Source of the DNA: Neodiprion pinetum
Lineage: Eukaryota > Arthropoda > Insecta > Hymenoptera > Diprionidae
Assembly: GCF_021155775.2 (NCBI RefSeq)
Contig: NC_060232.1
Coordinates: 16,280,251 to 16,344,250 of the forward strand
Length of the DNA: 64,000 nt
Direction of reading: 5' to 3'
Below, piece by piece: positions 30,414 to 40,193 of the stretch. Numbering within the stretch: the stretch's first letter is position 1; each line of letters starts with the position of its first letter. Under the pieces are notes generated by a model. That model did not search any database. It worked only from the letters and a program-made list of their open reading frames with translations, and was not told the DNA's origin. A program made the position numbers and the translations under genes.

Positions 30414-31262
30414 ATGGCGATGATCCTAGACGTGCAATGTTTTATCGGTCATAACATGAAGTTTGTACCCAAGGAAGTCGCAGTCGTGAATGTAAACGGG
30501 TCGGGTCTGGATTACATCATTTTCAAGCCGCCCTATGATTTGGCAAGCCTACCACTTGAATGTAGAGCTACCAATGTATGGTTGACGCACAATCACCACG
30601 GAATATCATGGAACGCGGGCAACAAATCTGACGAGGATGTGACGAAGATTGTGAGAAAAATGGTTGAAAATTCGTGTTACGTATACGTCAAAGGGGCGGA
30701 GAAGAAAGCATGGCTGACGGAGATCGTCGATGGTACAACGAGGGTTATTAATATGGAAGATTTGCATATCATACCCCCTGAAATGGAAAAATTGAGGTAT
30801 ATGGAAGCGGCATCGTGGCACGACGCGAACCATGGATACTCTCCAGCGAATAACCTCCAGCAAGCAGCAGCGCCAGGCTCAATTTGGTATGATGACAACT
30901 CTGAATACATCCCGGCATACAATTGCGCCTTTGAAAATGTGCAGCGACTGAGGAGTTGGTATTCGAAGGAGTGTACCAGCTCCCTCGAGAAATCCTTCCG
31001 TCTGTACAAAGAATTGGACGGTTTAAGGGGAATGATGTCCGAGGATATAGCTTTTTTACCAAAAGAATTTATCTGCACGTTCGCATCAAACTCCATCAAT
31101 GATGCGTGGGATAAACTACCAGAGAATATGAAAATGGACCACGCCGTCGCAAGGTTCCGCAGATGTAGCATACATTACACACCAGGACCCGATGGCGATA
31201 TCGTGGATGGACCGAATCCTCTAATTAAAGACTGTTTAGCTTGCAATCGCGTGTATAGATAA
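30414..31262 (+). CDS. Polinton protein of 282 aa (left TIR copy), exonuclease-like start
   Basis: Complete frame ending TAA. N-terminus ILDVQCFIGHNMKFVPKEVAVV has a D-x-Q in the place where DEDD-type exonucleases have D-x-E, followed by a strand pattern FKPPYDLASLP, WLTHNHHGISWNAG, and a helix then VYVKGAEKKAWL. This layout resembles an RNase H-fold nuclease domain found in insect transposon proteins. I cannot confirm catalysis. The C-terminal half is unassigned and ends CLACNRVYR with a C-x2-C. The right copy appears identical in sequence. Confidence 0.7.
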   Translation: MAMILDVQCFIGHNMKFVPKEVAVVNVNGSGLDYIIFKPPYDLASLPLECRATNVWLTHNHHGISWNAGNKSDEDVTKIVRKMVENSCYVYVKGAEKKAWLTEIVDGTTRVINMEDLHIIPPEMEKLRYMEAASWHDANHGYSPANNLQQAAAPGSIWYDDNSEYIPAYNCAFENVQRLRSWYSKECTSSLEKSFRLYKELDGLRGMMSEDIAFLPKEFICTFASNSINDAWDKLPENMKMDHAVARFRRCSIHYTPGPDGDIVDGPNPLIKDCLACNRVYR

Positions 31263-31544
31263 TATGGACGATATTTACCAAAATAACAATAGAATTTATT
31301 ACGATATATACAATTATATTCGCGTTTATATGTAGAATATTCGATAAAATTAATCTCAATTATATCATAGCTTATACATGGAATTAAAAAAATTTACTAT
31401 TCGATAAAATTATAATCTAAAAATAGGATACATTACAAATATATATCTTTATAACTTTTACCCATTCTCGTCATACAAAATGTAAATGTTATGAATTTTT
31501 ACTTGTGAAAAATATATAATCAATAATTATGAATTTAGCGTGGT
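31263..31544. other. AT-rich spacer in left TIR
   Basis: Separates the convergent 282-codon gene and acidic gene; no frame. Probably holds both polyadenylation regions. Confidence 0.5.
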
Positions 31545-32500
31545 TTATTCCTCGAAATCATCCATAACATCATTATCGCTATCCTGTTCGTTAACATTAT
31601 CATCATCATCGCTATTTTCGACATCTATAATTATTACGATAGTTTCATTCGCCCATTTTTCTACAATTATTTGCATACATATATCTTCGTAATTTATACA
31701 GGGTGTCCCTAAATTGCCTCCCACGGACTAGCCAGCATGATACCTCGTTAAAATCCAACCGAGAATTTTTTTTCCGGAAGCTCGTCCGACGCGTAGTTTT
31801 TGAATTATAAGCGATAGCGCTAGGCCAATCAGAGTGCACCATTTCATCTAGATTTGCCGCCACGGATATTGCTGTTTTGTTCGTCTGGGTGAATTATTAT
31901 TATTCGTTTACGAATTTAATATCGGCACCTCCCCTCTCTCCCTGTTGTACCCCTTCTCGAGCGCTGACCTCGGTATTGTTGCCGCGGCATACGCTGCCGG
32001 CCGCACATCCATGGGCGCACACTTGTGTGTGTAAACAGAAGCGCATCCTCAAGCATAAGGGGTACAGCAGCGAAAGAGGGGAGGTGCCGATATTTAATTC
32101 GTAAACAAATAATAATAATTCACCCAGACGAACAAAACAGCAATTTCCGTGGCGGCAAATCTAGATGAAATGGTGCACTCTGATTGGCCTAGCGCTATCG
32201 CTTATAATTCAAAAACTATGCGTCGGACGATCTTCCGGAAAAGAAATTCTCGGTTGGATTTTAACGAGGTATTATGCTGGCTAGTCCGTGGGAGGCAATT
32301 TAGGGACACCCTGTATAATATTGGCTGTTTGGTCTCACTCGAGCAGCTCGCGCATCCTCAACGAGATCCCGAAGCTCCTCCAACGAGAACTCGCGTGTTG
32401 CTTCGGAAAAGCCTATAATTATCTCTTCCTCAGCCTCCTCATCCTCACCCCAATCAACGCTCGACCACTCGTCGTCATCATCACTCGAATGAGATGACAT
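31545..32500 (-). pseudogene. Acidic 112-aa gene, left copy, broken by the MITE
   Basis: ATG at 32498-32500 (MSSHSSDDDDEWSS). The frame matches the intact right copy until 32316, where the MITE (31699-32313) interrupts; the remaining codons, ending DDFEE, are at 31545-31698. Only one of the two copies is therefore functional. Confidence 0.8.
31699..32313. mobile_element. Foldback MITE (615 bp), TA target, mariner-type ends
   Basis: Ends CAGGGTGTCCCTAAATTGCC and its mirror. Arms of about 250 bp are inverted copies of each other around a GC-rich loop. TA flanks both sides (31697-31698 and 32314-32315), and the uninterrupted sequence in the right Polinton repeat has a single TA, proving a TA duplication. 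No coding capacity. A truncated copy lies at 15818-16161. The terminal CAGGGTG is shared with the giant palindrome at 52151. Confidence 0.93.
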
Positions 32501-32680
32501 TTTTTTTCTTTCCAAAATTGATTCGCAATGAAAAATCTGTAAAAAGAGCAAGCCGAAATAGAAAAGTTGATGCTGCTGCACTCATCATTTATATGCATGA
32601 TAAATCTCCAATTCAAAAAAAGTTTCCACCTATTCAAATGAGTGATACGGAGAAGGTGTGGAAGATACTACAATATTATT

Positions 32681-33100
32681 TTAATGTAGCGCTACACACC
32701 AATCCTCGTCCGAATAATAACCATCATCGTCAGCTCTATCTATGTCTCCCAGGATTTCACGGATTTCATCAATCTGATCCAGAAGTAAACCGAATTCAAA
32801 GCGTGCGTCATTACCGCCATTCCAAACACCCTCCACCTCCTCCACCTCCTCCTCCTCCTCCTCCTCCTCCTCCTCCTCCTCCTCCTCCTCCTCCTCCTCC
32901 TCCTCCTCATCCTCCACATCACTCGATGATGATGATGATTCGAGATGATGCTCGCCAGCCAAATTATGTTCAAACTCGCGATGATCATCACCAACACTAT
33001 CGTCAATACATCGCTCGGGGTTGATAATTAGCGTATCAGCATCACTATCAGTCAATTCATCCTCATCATCCTCCTCATAATAAGCCGCCCCTCTGCACAC
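32681..33100 (-). CDS. Acidic poly-Glu frame, left TIR copy (139 codons)
   Basis: Open minus-strand frame: CRGAAYYEEDDEDELTDSD, then DDSVGDD, a Ser run, a Glu run encoded by about 24 GAG repeats, and FEFGLLLDQIDEIREILGD near the C-terminus. No ATG starts it; the first codon is GTG just after a TATA-like box, so it may be spliced or not translated. It lies head to tail with the 112-aa acidic gene. Function unknown. Confidence 0.4.
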   Translation of the reverse strand: MCRGAAYYEEDDEDELTDSDADTLIINPERCIDDSVGDDHREFEHNLAGEHHLESSSSSSDVEDEEEEEEEEEEEEEEEEEEEEEVEEVEGVWNGGNDARFEFGLLLDQIDEIREILGDIDRADDDGYYSDEDWCVALH

Positions 33101-33102
33101 CC

Positions 33103-33111
33103 GCTTATATG
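33103..33111 (-). promoter_or_regulatory. TATA-like box CATATAAGC (left copy)
   Basis: Minus-strand CATATAAGC immediately before the acidic poly-Glu frame. The mirror is at 40183-40191; the same nine bases precede the polymerase gene. Confidence 0.5.
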
Positions 33112-33461
33112 TCGGCGATCGTGGTAGTGAATGGGGTGGGGAGTCTGATGGCCCCCTTTTCTGTCCGTTCGTATTTTTTCGATATGATTCTAAAATTTTT
33201 CCAGAATTCTTATGAATACGATGATAGGGAATACAGAAAAGTTAAAACAAATCGGAAAAAACTTTTGTTAACATACTAATCAAATGCGATTATCATTACG
33301 GAATTCAACATTCACAGTATCGTAAGAGGATTGGCGTAGCACCACATACATATATATGTGTATTCTATAAAGTACTCACAAAAAAATATAAACTCGTTGA
33401 AGTCTTGAGATTTTTCCAATGACCACCGATTTTTTTTCTTTCTCACAGCTCACTTTATCAA
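33112..33461. other. Inner end of left TIR, non-coding
   Basis: No frame. It ends with a pyrimidine-rich tract and CACAG (33433-33448) close to the TIR edge. Confidence 0.5.
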
Positions 33462-33761
33462 TTGTGTAACATAGCTGATCCGCAGCACTCCACCGACGCC
33501 GTTTCCTTAAAAGTTCTCAATACTGCTTTACAGTCTATGGCTGTGGATATTGTGGATACTTTTCAATCAAATTTTGAGAGTTTCGCGCATAATCACAACG
33601 AGGAGTTGAAACAGCTACGCGTAAATAACAAAATCATTGAAAATACGCTGAATCGCATCAAACATATTGGGGAGCAGGCAACACCAACGTTGGGACAGAC
33701 CAGCGGGGAATTAGTATCGATTGAGGAACCAGAGTGGTTGGACAGCACTTCGAAAAATTGA
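33462..33761 (+). CDS. Polinton 99-codon frame upstream of integrase
   Basis: Starts two bases inside the unique core and overlaps the integrase frame by 28 bases. Residues 12-75 are amphipathic and probably helical (LKVLNTALQSMAVDIVDTF, later NEELKQLRVNNKIIENTL), a coiled-coil candidate. It ends EPEWLDSTSKN. It could be the integrase N-terminus displaced by a frameshift, or a small separate protein. The first codon used is not a certain start. Confidence 0.4.
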   Translation: MCNIADPQHSTDAVSLKVLNTALQSMAVDIVDTFQSNFESFAHNHNEELKQLRVNNKIIENTLNRIKHIGEQATPTLGQTSGELVSIEEPEWLDSTSKN

Positions 33762-34702
33762 TAGGTGAAGAGTTGGGAACAATGAAGACTGCAATAGCTG
33801 CCGAACTTCACAGACAGGCTCGACGCAACTATCCGCGCCGATTCGTGGATGTACGCGGACTGGATGAGACCTGGCAAGCTGATCTCGTTGATATGACCGC
33901 ATACAGTTCGTGCAACAAGGGATACAAATACCTACTAACAATCATCGATATATTTTCCAAGTACGCGTGGGCGGTGCCGATAAAGTCCAAGAGTGGGAAA
34001 GATGTTGCCGCTGCCATGAAATCTGTACTGATCCAGAGTCGTATACCTACACATCTGCACGTTGATCGAGGCAGAGAATTTTACAACAGCGAATTCAAAG
34101 CCCTCGTGAAGCATCACAATATCAACATGTATTCGACATTTAGCAACTTAATGGCGTCGATATGCAAACGTTTCAATCGAACATTGAAGAATAAAATGTG
34201 AAAGCGGTTTACTCTCCAAGGATCGTACAAGTGGATTAATATTATGGATGATTTAATGAAGTCCTACAACAACACCAAACATCGCACGATTCGGATGAAA
34301 CCGGTGGATGTTAGCACGGAGAATGAAAAACAGCTGTATCGTAGCGTGTACAAGCCTCGGCGAATCAAACGAAGTGATCGAGCGCGGAAATTCAGTGTAG
34401 GCGATCGAGTTCGAATCAGCAAGTACAAGAATGTATTTGAAAAAGGCTATACACCCAATTGGACGACAGAAATATTCACCGTGAGTGAGGTGAAAAATAC
34501 CAATCCACCCACCTACAAACTTACCGATTATCAAGATCATCCCATCGAGGGGGGCTTCTACGAGGAAGAGCTGGCCAAAGTGAAATATCCCAACGGCTAC
34601 CTTGTGGAGAAAGTATTACGTAAGCGGGGGAATCTGTTCTATGTGAAGTGGTTGGGTTTTGATAGTTCGCACAATAGTTGGATAAATAAAACAGACATGT
34701 AA
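33734..34702 (+). pseudogene. Polinton retroviral-type integrase with chromodomain
   Basis: Integrase joins the element to host DNA. Counting from 33734, the catalytic triad positions are Asp50 (TWQADLVDM), Asp111 (LHVDRGREF) and residue 145, where Glu is expected but Lys is encoded (AAA at 34166-34168, in SICKRFNRT). An in-frame TGA follows at 34199-34201, where the family has Trp. The same frame continues to 34702 with the DNA-binding part (GDRVRISKYKNVF, then WTTEIFTV) and a C-terminal chromodomain (YLVEKVLRKRGNLFYVKWLGF). Both changes would abolish activity. The N-terminus may lie in the overlapping upstream frame. Confidence 0.93.
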
Positions 34703-35429
34703 CATAATTTGTATGTATTTTCCGAATTACAATAAAAGATTTTGAATATACAAATATTTCCACATTTTATCTCCTTTGTACGCACATGTGCCATACTCTG
34801 TACTACGAAAATAATAATAATAATAATAATAATGATAATAATGATAATAATAATAGTGATAATAATAATGATAATATGCAATTTTGCCATACGATTATTA
34901 CACATTTTATTTTTTGGAAAACTTTTTTTCATTTTGTGAAAACTTTTTTTCGTTTTCTGAAAAGTTTTTTTCATTTACTGAAAAGTTTTTTTCGTTTCCT
35001 GAAAACTTTTTTTCATTTTCTGAAAACTTTTTTTCATTTTCTGAAAACTTTTTTTCGTTTTCTGAAAAGTTTTTTTCGTTTTCTGAAAAGTTTTTTTCGT
35101 TTTCTGAAAACTTTTTCTCATTTTCTGAAAACTTTTTTTTGTTTTCTGAAAAGTTTTTTTCATTTTCTGAAAAGTTTTTTTCGTTTCCTGAAAAATTTTT
35201 TTCATTTTCTGAAAACTTTTCTCGTGGTAAACGAATAAATATGAATAATTGCTTGATATATCAATAATAAATGAATAAACAATTGTTGAGTATATGAATT
35301 CGCATTTTGAAACTTCAAATCCATTAAATATCGTATTGATGATGAAACGTTTCCGCCCGATGGTGGATCGTTTGAGGCGACAAACATCAAATATTTACAT
35401 CAATTCTATGTCTACAGTTTATCCTATAG
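34703..35429. other. Intergenic region between convergent integrase and polymerase
   Basis: Holds an AATAAA (near 34730) for the integrase transcript, an (AAT)n/(GAT)n tract at 34810-34875 and the 21-bp array at about 34915-35220. No gene. Confidence 0.7.
34915..35220. repeat. 21-bp tandem array, ~14 units
   Basis: Unit gaaaactttttttcattttct with variants aagt/aact and cgtt/catt. The period is a multiple of three, so it stays open in several frames on both strands as seven-residue repeats, but it lacks any start context. Position is between two 3' ends. Confidence 0.9.
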
Positions 35430-38400
35430 CTATTGGGGGGCTGGGACAAACCCCCAAGGTACGGTGTCGGTCTGTCCAGGTATCAATTGTCGCTTGTCAT
35501 CCTGCCAACTCAGAGCCAATTTTTTTTGTACGATCGTGCTTACTTCGTGTTTTTTGCTGCGTATTAAACACTGTGGAAGAGTCAACTCTCGGTAAGCCGT
35601 CAGACAGCGCTTATAATCATCAAACGTGATGCTATTTATCGTTGAATTTCTTACACCCTTGGCACGCTTACTCACTTTTACGCCACTGTCATATTTTTCC
35701 CCATCCTCACCCATCGTAGTAAATGTGTACAGCTTTGCTCGCAGTCCCACAAACTCTGTCATAATTTTACCATTATTTTCATCCTTCATTAGCCCTAGTT
35801 GTTTTTTGTTTTTAAGGGGAATACCATACACATTGTCGGGCGGATAGTCAGAGGTGTCAAACATTGTATCTACGTCACGTTTGATGATATCGTAGATATT
35901 AGGCACATTGAATTGATAAATAAGGCTGTCTGTGTTGGTATACATCAATTTAGCCTGTTTATTCGAGAAGTTGGTTTTAATATAATTATAGTGGAAATCG
36001 TAGAGAAAGATTTTTAACAGATCCAGAATTGATGCGCCGACGTTAATAGGTTTGGCGAAGTGAACTTTGACACGATTCATTTCAATGATAACCATATCAG
36101 TGTCAAATACGGTGCAGCTGTGAAAGTTTGTTCGGGCAATAAGCGTTCTCGCACCACCTTTTCCCTCCCATTTTGTAACCAATTTAACATCTTTATGATT
36201 TCGCACATTCTCCATAGTCTTGCCGAACACAGCGTTATTCATGAGTTTGTAAAAGTTTTTCTCAAATTCATTCCTAGATTGCTTACGCATGTCTGTATTG
36301 AGCGTGATGTAAGGCTCGAGCCATGGAGATTGTGCAAACTTCAAAATTCTGTGCACTTTCGTTAATTTCAATCCTAAACTCAAACACTGTTTCAAATTTC
36401 TATAGTGCAATATATACTTTGTTTTGGGGTGAAGGGTGGTCGCGAGTTTGGCATTTTTACTACCCGGAGGAGTAAAATGTTCGGGACAAAGAGGTAAGTC
36501 TTTGTGATCCTCGTGGAGTTCTACAGGGTAGTCCAAATCTACCTCCAGAAAGTAACCGATCGGCGAATCGTCCGGATGGTTCGTTATATCGATGTGCTGG
36601 TACTCCCACTCGAACGAACCGATTGGTAAATGCACGCTCATAGCTGCACCGTACAGGTTATTCACGTCAAAATACATGAGATACGATTCCGCTTTGTTTG
36701 GATCAAAATCTGTACCCATGAATCTATTATTGGCCCTAGCGTGTCGATTAGAACATTGCGCTACGCCGCCTCGAATGGCTCTTTCAATCAATAACACCAT
36801 TTCAGGGTTGTCTAAAAGTTGCAAATTTACATTAGTATGCTTGAGCATCGCGTCAAAAGCAAGTCCCGGTGCAGTGTAGTAGTGCAACGGATCTAAATCG
36901 TATGTTTTGAAGCAGCTAGCGCGGAAATTTTCGAAAATATCGGCAAGCAAAAGAACATCGGTCTTTAAATATAAATCTGAATAGCTCCCCAATGACTCTA
37001 AATGGAATTCCCTCCAAACAGTTTTCGCGTGCTCGTAATCGGTGTCTGAAATATTTGCATCGCAGAGGTGCGAGTAGAAAAGCTTCTTTGCAGGTAATCG
37101 CGGTTCATCGAGTTTCCCCCAACAATCGACGTATTCATAGGGAAAAACGCCTTTGCGGGTCATCAAACTGAACTGAGTCGGGTTATTATAAAATTTACGT
37201 GTTATGCGTTTATCGGTATCGGTCAAATATTTGGAAAGTTTATCGATGCTGCTAGCCATAAATCGGAACGAATCGATGAATCTCAAGTGCATCATTGTTC
37301 CATCGACGCGTTTGGTGAAGGATATATATGTTTCCTTATTTATGGGTAGCAGTGTAATTTCACCAGGAAAAGTGGACGCGAGGGATTTTATTAAAAAGTG
37401 AGAATCGTAACCGGACAAATTGTGGAAAACTATTGGAATTGTGTGCGTCTCTCTGAAATTCAAATTACACTGATTATGAGCAGGACCACGATATTTACCC
37501 GTGAAGTGACAGTGATCGTAACACTTTTTCTCCTCAGGGGTAAACGGTTTTTCACAAATATAACAATTCTTTGCGCGCATGTGACGATCGCGTTGCACTT
37601 GGGTAAGAGACTTCATCGGAATTATGTTTTTGATGCGTGACTCTACTTGAATTGATAAATCTTTAAGCTGTTTCATAAACCAATCTATGCAATCGACACC
37701 GCGTTTACCGTGGAACTCTGATAAAGTCTCATCGTACGCGCAATGTACATAGTACGCTACACTGTGCGGGATATGCGTTTGAATTTCACAAGTCTTATGA
37801 GTTTCAAATTCATCCACAGGTTCAGGGATTAATATACATTCGAGATCGGCGTATACGACAAACGGAACGGTGCCTTTGTTTTGAAAATTGGAAAATACTA
37901 AATCTTTACACTTGGGAAACTCCATGCGTACTTTACTTAGCGTAATACAATCTTGTCGGTGATTGTCGTAGACATGTTTCGCGCTTAAGTGGCACAAACA
38001 TCTGTCACATAAAAACGTTTTGTGTTCATGAATGGACAATTGTTTGCTCACCAATCGGGAAAGATCTTTAATCCAAGCAAAGTGGAATCTCGGTGCAAAC
38101 TCACTAGTCATATCGTCTTCCGGATTACTCTCAACCATTAGAAGATGAATCGTGTCAATGTTTACGCTATGCAAATTTCTACTCAAATAAATTGGCACTA
38201 TGACACTTTTATTTGATTTTGCATGATGCGAAAAAGTTTGAGATTCTATACCATGTACATTGATACGCAAATTATTCAATCTCTCAAGCTCTTTCACATC
38301 ATGTAGAGTAGCAGGGAATTTGATACCTGTACAGTCCATCTCGGAAATATATTGATGATAACGGCTAGTCCTATCAGCGTTGATCTTGACCGGGTGGAGG

Positions 38401-39257
38401 GCTGCTATGACGGACCAGAGAAGGCATCTTTCGTCCTCGTTCCTCACGTTCACCACAGCCTTCTTCCGTTGAATGTCTTGGGGCAGCTCGACGAATGTTG
38501 AAGCCCCCGCGGCGAGAGGCTGGTAGCGATTGATATTTACAGCGAGGTTAAGGATCTCAATCATACTCCAGCCGGAATCGCGTTGCTCGAAATCTTCCAC
38601 CTTTGACTGCAGATCACCCCGTGCACGTATAAACCAACCATTTATATCGCTCGATGGGAGGAGAATCGCCACGTTGGAGGTGTTGAAACTCTTAACTTCG
38701 GTGGAGATCTCTTCGTGCTTGGCATTTTTAAATTTGCATGACAATATGAGGTTAACCTTCACATTTCCCTCCTCGCGCAGTATCAGCTCCAACTTCTCGG
38801 TGACGACGCGCTGCACATCGTCCAGAAAGGCGTCCAAATTTTTATGACGGAGATTTGTGACAACCCCCGTTCTGATTCGGCTGGCAAAAGCGCTATCCAC
38901 GTCGTCCCATTGTACACCCGCAGGAGTACCGATATTTCCACCCGTCACCACTGTGCGCTGCTGCAACTGCTTGATCTTCGTCACCCAAGATTGCAGGAGT
39001 GCGATCGTATGTTGGATCCGTATTTTCGCACCAACGGTTGTTCCTCGTTGCATGGAAATATCGCGCAGAACTTGGATATTTGCAATTCCAATATCAGTCC
39101 AATGATTAATGACAGCGTCATTCTCTTCTCCGGGTGGTTGCTCTCTCAGCAAATTGTACGTCCCCTCCATCTGCTCCGCAAGTCCCATATACGCTTCGAC
39201 TGCCATGACTTTGACGTTGATATAAGCTGAACTTTGTATAACTTTTTTGACTTGCAC
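35430..39257 (-). CDS. Polinton protein-primed DNA polymerase B (1,275 aa), motif C altered
   Basis: Replicates the element by protein priming. In order: an unassigned N-terminal ~420 residues; a Cys/His cluster (CDRCLCHLSAKHVYDNHRQDC); exonuclease I with Asp471 and Glu473 (VVYADLECIL); an inserted zinc/HNH-like motif (CYICEKPF ... CYDHCHFTGKYRGPAHNQCN); exonuclease II (HNLSGYDSHF); exonuclease III (YLKTDVLLLADIF); motif A with Asp864 (YFDVNNLYGAAM); motif B (KLMNNAVFGKTMENV); motif C at 1105-1112, which reads MYTNTDSL: the first Asp of the usual DTD is Asn1108 (codon at 35934-35936), while Asp1110 remains; then KRAKGV. The frame is otherwise intact. A TATA box is at 39298-39306. The Asn may impair synthesis. 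Confidence 0.95.
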   Translation of the reverse strand: MQVKKVIQSSAYINVKVMAVEAYMGLAEQMEGTYNLLREQPPGEENDAVINHWTDIGIANIQVLRDISMQRGTTVGAKIRIQHTIALLQSWVTKIKQLQQRTVVTGGNIGTPAGVQWDDVDSAFASRIRTGVVTNLRHKNLDAFLDDVQRVVTEKLELILREEGNVKVNLILSCKFKNAKHEEISTEVKSFNTSNVAILLPSSDINGWFIRARGDLQSKVEDFEQRDSGWSMIEILNLAVNINRYQPLAAGASTFVELPQDIQRKKAVVNVRNEDERCLLWSVIAALHPVKINADRTSRYHQYISEMDCTGIKFPATLHDVKELERLNNLRINVHGIESQTFSHHAKSNKSVIVPIYLSRNLHSVNIDTIHLLMVESNPEDDMTSEFAPRFHFAWIKDLSRLVSKQLSIHEHKTFLCDRCLCHLSAKHVYDNHRQDCITLSKVRMEFPKCKDLVFSNFQNKGTVPFVVYADLECILIPEPVDEFETHKTCEIQTHIPHSVAYYVHCAYDETLSEFHGKRGVDCIDWFMKQLKDLSIQVESRIKNIIPMKSLTQVQRDRHMRAKNCYICEKPFTPEEKKCYDHCHFTGKYRGPAHNQCNLNFRETHTIPIVFHNLSGYDSHFLIKSLASTFPGEITLLPINKETYISFTKRVDGTMMHLRFIDSFRFMASSIDKLSKYLTDTDKRITRKFYNNPTQFSLMTRKGVFPYEYVDCWGKLDEPRLPAKKLFYSHLCDANISDTDYEHAKTVWREFHLESLGSYSDLYLKTDVLLLADIFENFRASCFKTYDLDPLHYYTAPGLAFDAMLKHTNVNLQLLDNPEMVLLIERAIRGGVAQCSNRHARANNRFMGTDFDPNKAESYLMYFDVNNLYGAAMSVHLPIGSFEWEYQHIDITNHPDDSPIGYFLEVDLDYPVELHEDHKDLPLCPEHFTPPGSKNAKLATTLHPKTKYILHYRNLKQCLSLGLKLTKVHRILKFAQSPWLEPYITLNTDMRKQSRNEFEKNFYKLMNNAVFGKTMENVRNHKDVKLVTKWEGKGGARTLIARTNFHSCTVFDTDMVIIEMNRVKVHFAKPINVGASILDLLKIFLYDFHYNYIKTNFSNKQAKLMYTNTDSLIYQFNVPNIYDIIKRDVDTMFDTSDYPPDNVYGIPLKNKKQLGLMKDENNGKIMTEFVGLRAKLYTFTTMGEDGEKYDSGVKVSKRAKGVRNSTINSITFDDYKRCLTAYRELTLPQCLIRSKKHEVSTIVQKKLALSWQDDKRQLIPGQTDTVPWGFVPAPQ

Positions 39258-39833
39258 GTATTGTGTAAGACTGACGAGTCTGCATCGGATGTGTTGAGCT
39301 TATATGTATATGGACCGATAGATCGCAAGAATTTGGGAACGGTGCGCACTGCGTTCTGCGCATATCGGAGGATAAAATGACGTCTGAGGCGACGGGGTCC
39401 GCAGTCCCCCTCCCACCATCCCCAAATTATTGGGTTTTATGAGTCGTTAAGCAGCGGGTGGCGAACAGTGTTTGGTGTAAGAAAAATCTTATCTTGCCCG
39501 CTCTTCACCGGATGGTATGTGCACATGTAGTTTTGGGGTTTTACGACTCTTCATAGCAAGCAATTCCGAGCCTGCACATCCCCAACCATATAAGCGTGGG
39601 GTATGCAACGGAAAGCTGGAGAGCTCTTGAGGAAATTATCTCCTAGCTTATACCGCCTCCCCCCGCGTCACTCTTTCGTCTCTATGTCACGTGGTGCGTG
39701 CTCTACGAATAATTGGCCGGCTGGGTTTTGCTCGGTGGAGGGCGGGTGCGAGTCCTTTAATATTAATTCGAACAGTGGTTTGAAAACTTCTCTGGTAATT
39801 TTGAGAAATCCTTCGTGTTAAAACAGGCGTTTT
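39258..39833. other. Polymerase upstream region
   Basis: Besides the polymerase TATA box it has a third CATATAAGC at 39587-39595 on the plus strand, 8 bases before ATG 39603. The 72-codon frame there shows no family motif and runs toward the TIR edge. No gene called. Confidence 0.5.
39298..39306 (-). promoter_or_regulatory. TATA box of polymerase gene
   Basis: Minus-strand CATATAAGC, 41 bases before the ATG at 39257, the same nine bases as at 33103 and 40183. Confidence 0.6.
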
Positions 39834-40182
39834 TGATAAAGTGAGCTGTGAGAAAGAAAAAAAATCGGTGTTCATTGGAAAAATCTCAAGACTTCAACGA
39901 GTTTATATTTTTTTGTGAGTACTTTATAGAATACACAGATATATGTATGTGGTGCTACGCCAATCCTCTTACGATACTGTGAATGTTGGATTCCGTAATG
40001 ATAATCGCATTTGATTAATATGTTAACAAAAGTTTTTTTCGATTTGTTTTAACTTTTCTGTATTCCCTATCATCGTATCCATAAAAATTCTGGAAAAATT
40101 TTAGAATCATATCGAAAAAATATAAACGGACAGAAAAGGGGGCCATCAGACTCCCCACCCCATTCACCACCACGATCGCCGA

Positions 40183-40191
40183 CATATAAGC
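40183..40191 (+). promoter_or_regulatory. TATA-like box CATATAAGC (right copy)
   Basis: Plus-strand mirror of 33103-33111. Confidence 0.5.
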
Positions 40192-40193
40192 GG

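Larger units (their letters stand above)
29393..33460 (+). repeat. Polinton left terminal inverted repeat
   Basis: Mirror of 39834-43352. It is longer because a 615-bp MITE is inserted at 31699. The inner edge is at cactttatca (33460), just after a pyrimidine tract ending CACAG that could serve as a splice acceptor. Contains long C runs (29467-29536) and a (CA)n tract (29572-29644). Confidence 0.93.

Noticed and set aside
32740..33024. Poly-Pro and poly-Arg frames over the GAG repeat (also 40270-40854)
   Set aside because: They are the other reading frames of the same triplet repeat; only the acidic frame has conserved non-repeat ends.
34786..35267. Long frames reading FSEKFFS or KKTFQKT repeats
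   Set aside because: Produced by the 21-bp tandem array in every frame; no start context or domain.
36060..39230. Several plus-strand frames of 60-130 codons
   Set aside because: Antisense to the polymerase gene; no independent support.
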